Shown: positions 5,580 through 12,383 of the stretch, one piece after another
Layout: each line of letters opens with the position of its first letter
Position numbering within the stretch: position 1 is the first letter of the stretch
From: a virus
Length of the DNA stretch: 24,183 nucleotides
Direction: 5' to 3' (one strand)
IMG/VR virus record: IMGVR_UViG_3300034073_003551
Span: 1 to 24,183 of that record
The notes under the pieces: model-generated
Seen by the model: the letters and a program-made list of their open reading frames with translations, nothing else
What the model was told of the DNA's origin: nothing
Database searches by the model: none
Program-made: the position numbers and the translations under genes

Positions 5580-5821
5580 ACCGAAAGATAGATTGAAGGT
5601 GTACGAGCGAGGAATTGAATGGCGTTGACGACTGTTTGACCTTTGCAATCATTGAGCTTGCCGTCATCCATTGATTTTTGAAGAAGTGATGAGAGTTCTT
5701 CTAGGACAGCACGCATCTGTTCTTCGTTGACACGTTTGCGTGGTTTACGGAGACGGTTGTTTGTTGTGAGAACAAGAAGTTCAATCGGACCGATGAAATC
5801 GTTGTTGTTGAAATTAATCAT
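5576..5821 (-). CDS. Hypothetical early protein
   Basis: An 81-aa product from ATG 5821, overlapping the upstream stop by 8 nt; a TTG at 5833 would add four residues. The first half holds hydrophobic and basic stretches (IELLVLTTNN, LRKPRKR), the second half is helical (NEEQMRAVLEELSSLLQKSM). No family recognised. Its tight coupling on both sides in the early operon supports it being real. Confidence 0.6.
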   Translation of the reverse strand: MINFNNNDFIGPIELLVLTTNNRLRKPRKRVNEEQMRAVLEELSSLLQKSMDDGKLNDCKGQTVVNAIQFLARTPSIYLSV

Positions 5822-6155
5822 TGAGTTGCTCAAGTGCGCGACGAATCAAATCAAAGTCATCCTGCATTTCATCAGCATTCGTATGAGCATTGGCGTCGAA
5901 TCGAAACAACGCTTGCTTTGCCTGCTCCTTCAAGCTCGGTGGCTTGGGGCGGCGGGCGGCGCGGACACGATCAGCAAGGGCTTGGCCATTCAGGAAGCTA
6001 ACCTCACCAAGGCACGCTTCCAGCTCTTGATCTGCGCCCCATTGAGCAGCGAGGGTGGCGAACTGCATCTTGACTTCAAACATGCCGGAAGCGGCCAACG
6101 CTATATCGGACCACTGCTGTACCAGCTCCGGCGGCGGGGTAATTGGATGAGTCAT
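5814..6155 (-). CDS. PPPELVQQW-family phage protein
   Basis: A 113-aa product. The N terminus PITPPPELVQQWSDIA, the middle ATLAAQWGADQELEACL and the C-terminal ARRPKPPSLKEQAKQAL are marks of a family I associate with picocyanobacterial genomes and their phages; no biochemical role is known to me. The start overlaps the upstream stop as ATGA. A short paralogue lies in the late region at 16304-16483. Confidence 0.7.
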   Translation of the reverse strand: MTHPITPPPELVQQWSDIALAASGMFEVKMQFATLAAQWGADQELEACLGEVSFLNGQALADRVRAARRPKPPSLKEQAKQALFRFDANAHTNADEMQDDFDLIRRALEQLND

Positions 6156-6496
6156 GCTCGTACAGTCCAGAAAGGTGTGCCGACTTTTTGCACAGCAGTG
6201 CCAAGTGCTTTTGCTGTGTCTTCGAGTTCTTTAAGGTTGTCACGAGCGGCAACAACATCAGGGCAATTGTTGTAGTCGTAGGTGACACGACCAGGAGAGA
6301 AGACGAAATTGATCTCGTCGTACTTGTAGGTGTTGTCAGCGTCGGTTTTGAGGTGATCGAGATCGCCTGCTGCAACGTGTGTTGAGAGCTTGTGTTGAAT
6401 CAGCTTGATGTCAGCTTCAAGGGCACGCTGCTGATGTTTTAAATCTGACAGCATTGTCAACAGTTGTTCGGCAGTGCGTTGATAGGAGTCCGTCAT
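6152..6496 (-). CDS. Hypothetical coiled-coil early protein
   Basis: A 114-aa product from ATG 6496 (MTDSYQRTAEQL). Residues 5-40 form a probable coiled coil (LLTMLSDLKHQQRALEADIK). A middle part with YKYDEINFVFSPGRVTYDY is followed by another helix (ARDNLKELEDTAKALG) and a C-terminal tail TPFWTVRA. An in-frame start at 6541 would add 15 residues and approach the upstream gene. The stop overlaps the next start as ATGA. No family recognised. Confidence 0.6.
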   Translation of the reverse strand: MTDSYQRTAEQLLTMLSDLKHQQRALEADIKLIQHKLSTHVAAGDLDHLKTDADNTYKYDEINFVFSPGRVTYDYNNCPDVVAARDNLKELEDTAKALGTAVQKVGTPFWTVRA

Positions 6497-6544
6497 GAGT
6501 CTGTTGATGTAGTTGAAGGAAGGTGGAGGTGACAAGAGCAAGGC

Positions 6545-6751
6545 TTAGAAAAACAAGCGAGCGCATCGTTCCTTGATTTCAGAGGTGTCGACATCAGAGT
6601 TGGGATAAGAGGTGTCTTCCCAGATGATGTCGTTCCACAGCTCGCTGTACTCCTTGTAAGCACGAGCTTTGGCATCAACGTGTGAATACGCCTCGACGTA
6701 GTCCCTGATGTTGTACGACGGGATGGTGAAGTAAAACTTTTTAGTGTTCAT
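6545..6751 (-). CDS. Hypothetical early protein, 68 aa
   Basis: The product starts MNTKKFYFTIPSYNIRDYVEAY and ends CARLFF; it is rich in Tyr and acidic residues. It is the first gene after a candidate promoter (6790-6817), and its leader holds GCGATTGGGT (6766-6775), the reverse complement of the cassette leader word. Function unknown. Confidence 0.55.
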   Translation of the reverse strand: MNTKKFYFTIPSYNIRDYVEAYSHVDAKARAYKEYSELWNDIIWEDTSYPNSDVDTSEIKERCARLFF

Positions 6752-6789
6752 GGTGTTGGGGAGGCGCGATTGGGTGCCTCATGCCAACT

Positions 6790-6817
6790 ACTATACACAC
6801 CTGCCTGCAGGAGTCAA
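6790..6817 (-). promoter_or_regulatory. Candidate sigma-70 promoter inside the early operon
   Basis: On the minus strand, TTGACT (6817-6812), a 16-bp spacer, then TATAGT (6795-6790). Each box matches consensus at five of six positions. It overlaps the end of the exonuclease gene and would give the 6751-to-3613 genes a promoter separate from the one at 9250-9278. Confidence 0.6.
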
Positions 6818-7545
6818 GGGTTCAGCATAGAAAACGCGGTAATTCGTTGAGTCCAATGAGTCTCATGCCGCTCAAGCTCCTTCCCGCCTGATGCCACGGG
6901 GTAAGCCGGTTGATCAGGGAACACGTACAGCGCCAAGAACCGATCCACCTGAATGCCATAGTTCTCAGCGAGACACAAGCGATACGCCTGCATCTGACAC
7001 ATCGCTTCATCACTGATCTGCTTGGTTGGCTTGGCTTTGTTCTCTGCCTTGGTCTTGAGATCCATCAGCACGAACTCACCATTGAGCTTCACAAGCGCAT
7101 CCAAGGTGCCAGCAAACGGCACAATGCCCTCATCGCTGCAAACCTGATGCTCAGTGCAGACGACGTGATCTAAGTGTTTCCAGAGGGGTGCAGCCATGAT
7201 GCGTTCACACCAAGGAGCAATGCCCTCTGGGATCTCAGGGTTCTGCCGCAGCAGAAACGCCTCAAACCAATCATGAATCAAGGAGCCACGACGAGCAGCT
7301 TGATCACGTGTCTCATCAGGATCACCACCTTCTGAAATGATCTTTGCTCGCCAACGCCTCAGTGCCATCTTTGTGGCTTCTGATTGTGTGGCAGACAGGA
7401 TCGAAGTGATGGAGCTGTATTTGAGATCAGGACGCGCCTCGTTCCAGTAGTAGCGCGGTTGCCCTACCGGATTACGTTGTATCAGCGGTAGGCGCTGCAA
7501 GGGCATCAGGTGGCCATTGCTTTCCTCGATGGTAACGAGTCTCAC
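6814..7545 (-). CDS. RecB/Cas4-like PD-(D/E)XK exonuclease
   Basis: A 243-aa product with GTG at 7545 overlapping the upstream stop as GTGA; an internal ATG 13 codons later is possible. Motifs: RRGSLIHDWFEAFL (about 85-98), a conserved helix of the RecB nuclease family; FAGTLDALVKLNGEFVLMDL followed by KTK (about 143-165), holding the metal-binding D, D and K; then QMQAYRLCLAENYGI. Phage enzymes of this type resect double-stranded ends to make single strands for an annealing protein. The Sak3-like annealing protein at 9558-10301 is the likely partner, although it is on the opposite transcript. Confidence 0.82.
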   Translation of the reverse strand: MRLVTIEESNGHLMPLQRLPLIQRNPVGQPRYYWNEARPDLKYSSITSILSATQSEATKMALRRWRAKIISEGGDPDETRDQAARRGSLIHDWFEAFLLRQNPEIPEGIAPWCERIMAAPLWKHLDHVVCTEHQVCSDEGIVPFAGTLDALVKLNGEFVLMDLKTKAENKAKPTKQISDEAMCQMQAYRLCLAENYGIQVDRFLALYVFPDQPAYPVASGGKELERHETHWTQRITAFSMLNP

Positions 7546-7769
7546 AGGATGTAGTCATCCTCTTGATTGTTTTCCAGCTCACGTAACAGATTGCGGTAGA
7601 CGGGGGTTTTGCCGTTGTAGTTCTGAGCGGCGAGAAAGCGCTTGTAATCAGCGAAATTCATCGCTGTACCGGGAGGTGGGTTGTCGAGATCCTCAAGAGT
7701 CCAATACCCTTTCTTGATGCCATCGCGAAGGATTTTGGCTGCTTGAGTGCTGTCAAAAGTGCGTTTCAT
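7542..7769 (-). CDS. Hypothetical early protein, 75 aa
   Basis: The product begins MKRTFDSTQAAKILRDGIKKG and ends ELENNQEDDYIL. It is mostly helical, with a central proline run (DNPPPGTAMNFADYKRFL). It overlaps the previous gene by 17 nt and is coupled to the exonuclease gene by GTGA, so it may serve that enzyme. No family recognised. Confidence 0.6.
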   Translation of the reverse strand: MKRTFDSTQAAKILRDGIKKGYWTLEDLDNPPPGTAMNFADYKRFLAAQNYNGKTPVYRNLLRELENNQEDDYIL

Positions 7770-8310
7770 TTTCTAAGTTGCGATACATCAAGTGGAAGTC
7801 AGTTGCAAGTTTCTGGTCTTGAACAGGATCAGAATGTTTTCGAAGCAATTGATTATCAAGGAAATAAGAACTGCGTTTGCAGTCGTATTGATTGTGGATG
7901 CCATTCATGGCGATTTCATAACCCATTGCCCAGCCGCAAATTGTGCATTGACCAGTTTTTGGATCAACAACAACTTTGCTCCATGCATAAGCAAGTTTGC
8001 TGTGTTTGGTAACTTCATCTGACCAAAGAAAAAGACGATTGCCAAACTTTGACATCGCTCTGACTTCCCAGATGTCGCCAACATCAACGCCACAAAAACC
8101 AAGATCAGTGGAAAGATATTCCCAATTGATGTCAAGGTTGAAATAACGAAGAAGGGCAACTTCACCCAAGACACCCATAAACGACCAAATACTTTTGTCG
8201 TCTGTTCGATCACTGCTGTAATCGATTGACGAGCGACGATTGTGATCACGTTGCAATGCGCAGCGTTTGCAATCATCAATAAGTGATTGTTCAAGTTGAA
8301 TAATTGCCAT
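7753..8310 (-). CDS. Possible restriction-fold nuclease-like phage protein
   Basis: A 185-aa product. The middle carries MGVLGEVALLRYF (about 45-57), then a beta-rich part with CGVDVGDIWEVRAMS (about 73-87), and later LAYAWSKVVVD and CTICGWAMGYE. A glutamate in a helix followed by D-x(n)-ExR recalls the PD-(D/E)XK fold, but arginine replaces the usual lysine and I cannot confirm a nuclease. CTIC could be half a metal site. The start overlaps the upstream stop as TGATG. Confidence 0.5.
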   Translation of the reverse strand: MAIIQLEQSLIDDCKRCALQRDHNRRSSIDYSSDRTDDKSIWSFMGVLGEVALLRYFNLDINWEYLSTDLGFCGVDVGDIWEVRAMSKFGNRLFLWSDEVTKHSKLAYAWSKVVVDPKTGQCTICGWAMGYEIAMNGIHNQYDCKRSSYFLDNQLLRKHSDPVQDQKLATDFHLMYRNLENETHF

Positions 8311-8630
8311 CAGAACTCGGTCTCCTTGTACGAACCCATCGAGTTCAAGCTGCCCCAGACCTTCTCCTTAACAGCAGCGCGGCGTTCATCCTCCGCATGC
8401 GGATGCTTGACGAACCTTGACGAGCGAGGGCTGTTGGGATCCTCCTCCCCCGCATTCGGGCAGAACGTCCAGAACAAGCCGTCTGAGTCATACCGACCAA
8501 TCGGATGGCCATAGACAGCATTGGGGGGCGGTGTCTGCGTCTTGCTGGCGCTGTAGCTGCTCTTGCTGCTTTTGGGATCAGCCACCTGCCAGACGTAGGT
8601 GGTCGCCATCGTGGGATCAAACAGTTTCAT
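8310..8630 (-). CDS. Hypothetical early protein, 106 aa
   Basis: The product begins MKLFDPTMATTYVWQVADP and is rich in Ser, Pro and charged residues, with GLFWTFCPNAGEEDP in the centre and a helical EDERRAAVKEKVW near the end. A second possible start is Met8. No family recognised; position and coupling (TGATG with the next gene) support it. Confidence 0.55.
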   Translation of the reverse strand: MKLFDPTMATTYVWQVADPKSSKSSYSASKTQTPPPNAVYGHPIGRYDSDGLFWTFCPNAGEEDPNSPRSSRFVKHPHAEDERRAAVKEKVWGSLNSMGSYKETEF

Positions 8631-8637
8631 TTGAGAC

Positions 8638-9219
8638 TCAGTCGTAGATCGTGATTCCGTTGATCACCTGGGGACCAGCAGGCACGTGATCCTCGAGCAA
8701 AACGGTGTAGCGCTCATCCCGCAGCCACCTGAAAGCGTCAGGAAGGGGTGCGCACCACTCATCCTGCAACTTGGCTTGCTTGACCTGCTCCACAGCCCTT
8801 GCAGCCGCTTCTACGAGCCTCTGAGGGCTTTCCTCCCTCACAACACGACGCCACTGCTCGTACGCCTTGTTCTTGCTTTGGGAATTCGCCTTGATCGGTG
8901 CCCGCTGGTACTCGTTCCAGAAAATCAAAAACTCCTCGCTGTAGTCGGGCTTAACGCGCTTGTTCTTAGCCGTTTTTTCCGAGCTAACAGCTTTAATTGA
9001 TTGTTTAGAAGAAATATCTTCTTTAATAAAAGAAGAAGAAGAAGTAGAGGCTACGCTCGCTGCCGCTCGCTCCGCCAGCGTAACAGGCGTGTCAACTGCT
9101 TGCTCGAGCAAAAGGGCGCAAAACGCAGTCATAGACAGGCATTCGGGCTTTTTGACGAGCAACTTTTGATGTACGGACTCGGGAATTCGCAGAAAAAGGG
9201 ACTTTGCTGATGCTTGCAT
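8638..9219 (-). CDS. Replication-associated protein with RHH-like N terminus
   Basis: A 193-aa product, first gene of the leftward operon. The N terminus (SLFLRIPESVHQKLL, then a helix MTAFCALLLEQAV) looks like a ribbon-helix-helix fold. A low-complexity Ser/Lys linker (about 55-90) follows. The C-terminal part has FLIFWNEYQRAPIKANSQSK, AYEQWRRVVRE and PLPDAFRWLRDERY. This pattern (FWxxYPRK, WxxV, PxxxWLxxxRY) occurs at the C termini of phage replication initiators and helicase loaders of the O/DnaT type. It may load helicase or bind the origin. The gene lies just downstream of the candidate promoter at 9250-9278. Confidence 0.55.
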   Translation of the reverse strand: MQASAKSLFLRIPESVHQKLLVKKPECLSMTAFCALLLEQAVDTPVTLAERAAASVASTSSSSFIKEDISSKQSIKAVSSEKTAKNKRVKPDYSEEFLIFWNEYQRAPIKANSQSKNKAYEQWRRVVREESPQRLVEAAARAVEQVKQAKLQDEWCAPLPDAFRWLRDERYTVLLEDHVPAGPQVINGITIYD

Positions 9220-9286
9220 AAACTTGCAGTTTGCTAGCGATGCTTGCAGATCGTATCAGCAAGGATTTGCTAGTGCAAGCTAGCAA
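9209..9286. promoter_or_regulatory. Operator-like repeats in the divergent control region
   Basis: TTGCTAG, six bases, CTAGCAA at 9267-9286 is an inverted repeat with perfect 7-bp arms. TTGCTAGC recurs at 9231-9238. GATGCTTGCA occurs at 9209-9218 and 9239-9248, 30 bp apart; the first copy covers the start codon of the leftward gene. The palindrome overlaps the -35 box of the leftward promoter. This fits operators for a repressor or for one of the small ribbon-helix-helix proteins encoded on either side. Confidence 0.6.
9250..9278 (-). promoter_or_regulatory. Candidate early leftward promoter
   Basis: On the minus strand TTGCAC (9278-9273), a 17-bp spacer, TACGAT (9255-9250). Matches to the -35 and -10 consensus are three and four of six. 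It is correctly placed 31 nt upstream of the start at 9219 and overlaps the inverted repeat at 9267-9286. Confidence 0.5.
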
Positions 9287-9301
9287 TGTGCTAAGGAATA
9301 C

Positions 9302-9350
9302 AGTCTCAACAAACTTTTCTGAGACTCAACCCAACCCTGATTTTTGGGTT
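9302..9350 (+). promoter_or_regulatory. Two hairpins in the leader of the rightward operon
   Basis: AGTCTCA (9302-9308) pairs with TGAGACT (9320-9326), a perfect 7-bp stem. AACCC (9333-9337) pairs with GGGTT (9346-9350). Both lie 30 to 75 nt before the first rightward gene. They may be operators or RNA structures; I see no convincing rightward promoter boxes. Confidence 0.4.
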
Positions 9351-9378
9351 ACCATGCTCTGGTACTACACAGGTAGCC

Positions 9379-9555
9379 ATGGCTATCCAACTCACCCCCA
9401 AAGCAGCAACCTCCAAAACCGTCATGCTGCAAATTGACCCTGACCTCTACACCCGCATCAAAGTCGTCGCGAAGCAGCACAACATGCCCGCTTCCGTCGC
9501 CATGCGTCAGATGCTCGAGCAGGCGATTCAAGAGATCGAAGCCAACCTCGGTTGA
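9379..9555 (+). CDS. Small ribbon-helix-helix DNA-binding protein, 58 aa
   Basis: Read directly: ATG 9379, TGA 9553-9555. The product begins MAIQLTPKAATSKTVMLQID. The strand TVMLQIDPDLYTRIKVVAKQ followed by a second helix MPASVAMRQMLEQAIQ matches the CopG/Arc ribbon-helix-helix pattern. Such dimers bind palindromic operators. Being first in the rightward operon, directly downstream of the operator-like repeats at 9209-9286, it is a good candidate for their regulator (inference). Confidence 0.7.
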   Translation: MAIQLTPKAATSKTVMLQIDPDLYTRIKVVAKQHNMPASVAMRQMLEQAIQEIEANLG

Positions 9556-9557
9556 TC

Positions 9558-10301
9558 ATGAGCGCTCCCGTCTTTCCCAATCTGGCGGGAGTCATCACTC
9601 TCTCTGACGTAAAGCAGAAGGGTTCTGGCTCCTACGCCGCTGATTACATCCCTTGGGCAAAGGTCATGCAGCTTCTGAACCAGCACTGCAACGGCTGGGT
9701 GCCAGAACTGCTCAACTCGCACGAAGGTGGTGTCGTTCACAAAGCTCCTAACGGCACCGGTTACCTCTGCATCCAGTTCGTCAACGGCGATTACGCGACA
9801 CCCGTTTGGCCATACGCCATCACGGATAACCGCAACAATCCCATTCCCGTCGAGAAGATCAGCAGCCGCGACATTGCAGACTCACACCGCCGTGGGCTTT
9901 GCAGTGCAGCAGCAGCCTTTTTCTCCCTCGCTTTTGAACTCTGGGCGCGTGAGGAGGTGATGGCAGCCACAGGGCAAGCTGTTGAGGTATTACCTGAACC
10001 GCAACTACAGCAGGATGCCCCAAAAGGCAAACCAGCAGCGGTTTTAAAGAAAAAGGGGCAGTCACCCGAACCGCCCCCCCTCGACTCTCACCCTGAGACA
10101 CTAGTCGTTGATGAGCTGATCGCTAAGTGCATGGATCTCATCCAAGCAAAACTCGATCGCACCGCTCAAGTTGCGTGGATAGCAGACAAGGCAACAAAAT
10201 GGAGCCTTGATGCTGATGGCAGCAAACTCAAGCAAATGAATGCAGACCAACTGCAAGTTTGCGTGGATGAGCTGTCCGCAATGCCGCCCTTGAAATCGTG
10301 A
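9558..10301 (+). CDS. Sak3/DUF1071-like single-strand annealing protein
   Basis: A 247-aa product from ATG 9558, two bases after the previous stop. The N-terminal half follows the DUF1071 (Sak3) pattern: SYAADYIPWAKVMQLL, then GTGYLCIQFVNGDY, the strand PVWPYAITDNRNNPI, then SSRDIADSHRRGLCSAAAAF and FELWAREE. A proline/lysine linker (about 140-175) leads to a helical C terminus that may contact a single-strand-binding protein. Annealing proteins pair resected strands during phage recombination. The expected partners are the exonuclease at 6814-7545 and the resolvase at 3876-4322. Confidence 0.72.
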   Translation: MSAPVFPNLAGVITLSDVKQKGSGSYAADYIPWAKVMQLLNQHCNGWVPELLNSHEGGVVHKAPNGTGYLCIQFVNGDYATPVWPYAITDNRNNPIPVEKISSRDIADSHRRGLCSAAAAFFSLAFELWAREEVMAATGQAVEVLPEPQLQQDAPKGKPAAVLKKKGQSPEPPPLDSHPETLVVDELIAKCMDLIQAKLDRTAQVAWIADKATKWSLDADGSKLKQMNADQLQVCVDELSAMPPLKS

Positions 10302-10480
10302 TGGCTATTCCTGCGGGTAACAAGTTCAAGGTGCAAGTCCTTCTTGACCCGGAGGCATACGAGGCAATGCAGCGTGAAATCATCAAGCGCTACAACACCA
10401 AGCATCGTGTTACCGAGTCATCACTAGCAAACGAGATCATCAAATCTCACTACGCAATTCTGGAACCAACCAATGGCTGA
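10301..10480 (+). CDS. Small RHH-like protein, 59 aa
   Basis: ATG 10301 overlaps the previous stop as TGATG. The product has FKVQVLLDPEAYEAMQREII followed by VTESSLANEIIKSHY, a strand then two helices that fit a ribbon-helix-helix. It could be a second regulator of the operon. The stop overlaps the next start by eight bases. Confidence 0.55.
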   Translation: MAIPAGNKFKVQVLLDPEAYEAMQREIIKRYNTKHRVTESSLANEIIKSHYAILEPTNG

Positions 10481-10766
10481 TTTTGAATCGGCGTTTGACG
10501 CCAAGTTCACCTTGTTCAATGTTCAGGAAAAGAAATCTGAACGTGCTCCTGACAAAACGGGCAGCATTGAAATTGAACTGGGTGAAGCAATGAAGCTTGC
10601 CGAGTATTTGACCGGTCATCCCGGTGAAGAAGGCTACGGCGGCAAGACTGTCATTAAAATCCCCCTGTCGGCATGGGACTCTGAATCCCAAACCGGCAAG
10701 CGTTACATCAACGGCAAGATTTGGGCGAAGAAGCCCGAGCCTTCCACTGCTCAACCCATCTTCTGA
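10473..10766 (+). CDS. Hypothetical phage protein, possibly ssDNA-binding
   Basis: A 97-aa product. A first part with AKFTLFNVQEKKSE leads to a helix ELGEAMKLAEYLTG and a beta-rich C terminus (GKTVIKIPLSAWDSESQTG, YINGKIWAKKPE). It resembles small accessory proteins next to phage annealing proteins; single-strand binding is a guess from that position. The next gene is coupled by TGATG. Confidence 0.5.
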   Translation: MADFESAFDAKFTLFNVQEKKSERAPDKTGSIEIELGEAMKLAEYLTGHPGEEGYGGKTVIKIPLSAWDSESQTGKRYINGKIWAKKPEPSTAQPIF

Positions 10767-10987
10767 TGCAAAGGGAAAAGTTCGTTGCTGCGATGCAGCA
10801 AGAAATGCGCGAAATTGCAGCGCTTCAAACCATGCTCAAAAACCTGCAAAAGGTTGAAGAAAGTGGCTATGAAAACGCTGATGCAAATCGGCTTCATGCC
10901 ATCGCTGATCTGTTTGCAGCCAGCAACGAATCCCTCATCAATACTTACTACAAAGTGAAGGATGAAGCAGACCGTCAACTTCCCTGA
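10766..10987 (+). CDS. Hypothetical coiled-coil protein, 73 aa
   Basis: ATG 10766 overlaps the previous stop as TGATG, which selects it over a longer frame from 10721. The product, MQREKFVAAMQQEMREIAAL onward, is almost all helix with heptad-like hydrophobics. No family recognised. Confidence 0.6.
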   Translation: MQREKFVAAMQQEMREIAALQTMLKNLQKVEESGYENADANRLHAIADLFAASNESLINTYYKVKDEADRQLP

Positions 10988-11225
10988 ATTATTCCCCGAA
11001 TGGAATGAACCCAATCGTGGTCCCGGCATTTCGTATTGCATTTCGCCCAACGCTCGGATGTTTGACTACGAATTGGCTCTTCCCGGTGAGCGCAGCATGC
11101 GGGGTTGCATCCGTGCTGTTGACAAAAAGGATGCTGAACGAATCCTTAAAAATCGTCATCCCGGCGCCACCAAAATTGACATCGGTCAAGGACGCCGAAT
11201 CATTACTGCACCAAAGAAGGCTTGA
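10962..11225 (+). CDS. Hypothetical protein, 87 aa
   Basis: ATG 10962 lies 26 nt inside the previous gene. The product begins MKQTVNFPELFPEWNEPNRG and has a central YELALPGERSMRGCIRAVD followed by a helix KKDAERILKNRHPGA. The fold could be alpha/beta; no family recognised. Confidence 0.6.
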   Translation: MKQTVNFPELFPEWNEPNRGPGISYCISPNARMFDYELALPGERSMRGCIRAVDKKDAERILKNRHPGATKIDIGQGRRIITAPKKA

Positions 11226-11231
11226 CCCATC

Positions 11232-11444
11232 ATGAAACGCAAATTCAAGCTGTCGGCATTGGAAGCCAAGGCACCCAAATTCTTGCGCATTACACCAAGC
11301 AAATTTGGTGCAGAAGATTTTGAGGCGATGCAAAACCGCACCGACCTGCTCGAAGCGCTGTTTGAGATGGATGGCAGGAACGACACCAGCCACCCCTTAC
11401 ACCACACCTACACGGGCTTGTACGCGAAGTACATCAAGAAGTGA
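11232..11444 (+). CDS. Hypothetical basic protein, 70 aa
   Basis: ATG 11232 is 6 nt after the previous stop. The product, MKRKFKLSALEAKAPKFLRI onward, is basic at the N terminus, with a short helix NRTDLLEALFEMDG and HHTYTGLYAKYIKK at the end. It overlaps the next start as TGATG. No family recognised. Confidence 0.55.
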   Translation: MKRKFKLSALEAKAPKFLRITPSKFGAEDFEAMQNRTDLLEALFEMDGRNDTSHPLHHTYTGLYAKYIKK

Positions 11445-11881
11445 TGAAGGCGTTCCGTCGTATGCCTAGCTACCGTTCAGGCAGGTGGCTTCCCGTCATG
11501 GCGCCCAACGCTGATTTCCAATTCACGGAAGGTCACATCCGCATCCTGCTTTGGATGTGCGAATCACATCAAGATTGGATTGATGCAGCCAGCGCTGAAA
11601 TCATGCGCAATGGCGAAATGCCATCTGACAATTTGATGCGTTGTCGTGAAGGGATTGCGGATTTAAAGTGCTGGGCGCTGCGTTTACTTGAAGTCATTGA
11701 GGCAACGCCGGATGATGAAGAGTACGACGACGACGAGGACGACGAAGATGAGTATCTATCGCAACTGGAAGATTTCACAGACAATCTGGAAGTCCAATGG
11801 CGCTTACATCGAAGTGCTGGAGGACGGTCCTTACATCCTCTACAGAAGCTGCGCTCATGGTTACTGTCGATACTCGGATGA
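11444..11881 (+). CDS. Hypothetical protein with acidic tract
   Basis: A 145-aa product from ATG 11444. A helical region (FTEGHIRILLWMCESHQDWI, ADLKCWALRLLEVIEA) is followed by a run of Asp and Glu (PDDEEYDDDEDDEDEY, about 90-105), then a less convincing C terminus ending SWLLSILG. From 11748 a second frame (see the next entry) looks more like protein, so the true C terminus may differ. Function unknown. Confidence 0.5.
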   Translation: MKAFRRMPSYRSGRWLPVMAPNADFQFTEGHIRILLWMCESHQDWIDAASAEIMRNGEMPSDNLMRCREGIADLKCWALRLLEVIEATPDDEEYDDDEDDEDEYLSQLEDFTDNLEVQWRLHRSAGGRSLHPLQKLRSWLLSILG

Positions 11882-11927
11882 TTTATGGCAAGCAGAGATT
11901 TACATCAATCAGTTAACGGCTGAGTGA
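11748..11927 (+). CDS. Overlapping small protein, 59 aa
   Basis: ATG 11748, frame +1 to the host gene that ends at 11881. The product has IWKSNGAYIEVLEDGPYIL and CAHGYCRYSDDLWQAEIYIN, with strand-like composition and no low complexity, unlike the overlapped tail of the upstream gene. It is either an overlapping gene or the true C terminus reached by a frameshift. The stop lies 23 nt inside the converging gene at 11905. Confidence 0.5.
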   Translation: MSIYRNWKISQTIWKSNGAYIEVLEDGPYILYRSCAHGYCRYSDDLWQAEIYINQLTAE

Positions 11928-12159
11928 GTGCTTGCTGCAGGATTTCATCCTGTAATTGAGGGCGTCCCAGATTGCGAGCGGCTTCACCTGCTAACCATTT
12001 CGCAATAATGCGCTGTTGATGCATTGATGTATTGAGCAACAACGCAGCGTTATAGATTGCCTTGATGTCACCCTGCTTAAGCCATTCCTCAAGCATTTTT
12101 GCAGTCGCTGCTTCTGAGAACATGCTTTCAGTGGTGCGTTGGATCGGATGCCATTCCAT
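11905..12159 (-). CDS. Hypothetical helical protein, 84 aa
   Basis: The product from ATG 12159 has FSEAATAKMLEEWLKQGDI, IYNAALLLNTSMHQQRI and LAGEAARNLGRPQLQDEI, all helical. An alternative ATG at 12123 would avoid the 32-nt overlap with the upstream gene. It converges with the rightward operon, overlapping its last gene by 23 nt. No family recognised. Confidence 0.55.
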   Translation of the reverse strand: MEWHPIQRTTESMFSEAATAKMLEEWLKQGDIKAIYNAALLLNTSMHQQRIIAKWLAGEAARNLGRPQLQDEILQQALTQPLTD

Positions 12160-12322
12160 AAGCTTTGGTGGCAGCGTTTACCGCCTCACTTTCGCTATCA
12201 AAGCACGTTGGTAGGTAAAAAACAGTATTTTGTTTTATAAACCACGCACGATACCAGCCGGAGACGCCGAAGCGAACCCACGCGGCACCGTAGCCGTCAC
12301 GAGCAAATTGATTGGGAGTCAC
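12128..12322 (-). CDS. Hypothetical protein, 64 aa
   Basis: The product from GTG 12322 begins MTPNQFARDGYGAAWVRF and has WYRAWFIKQNTVFYLPTCF and SESEAVNAATKAYG. It is aromatic-rich and probably compact alpha/beta. GTG is the only reasonable start. It diverges from the HNH gene starting 62 nt away. Confidence 0.5.
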   Translation of the reverse strand: MTPNQFARDGYGAAWVRFGVSGWYRAWFIKQNTVFYLPTCFDSESEAVNAATKAYGMASDPTHH

Positions 12323-12383
12323 CGAATTTCTTCTTCCTTTACGTCGATACCTTGCCTACGATTGATGCAACCGGAGCGGCGCC

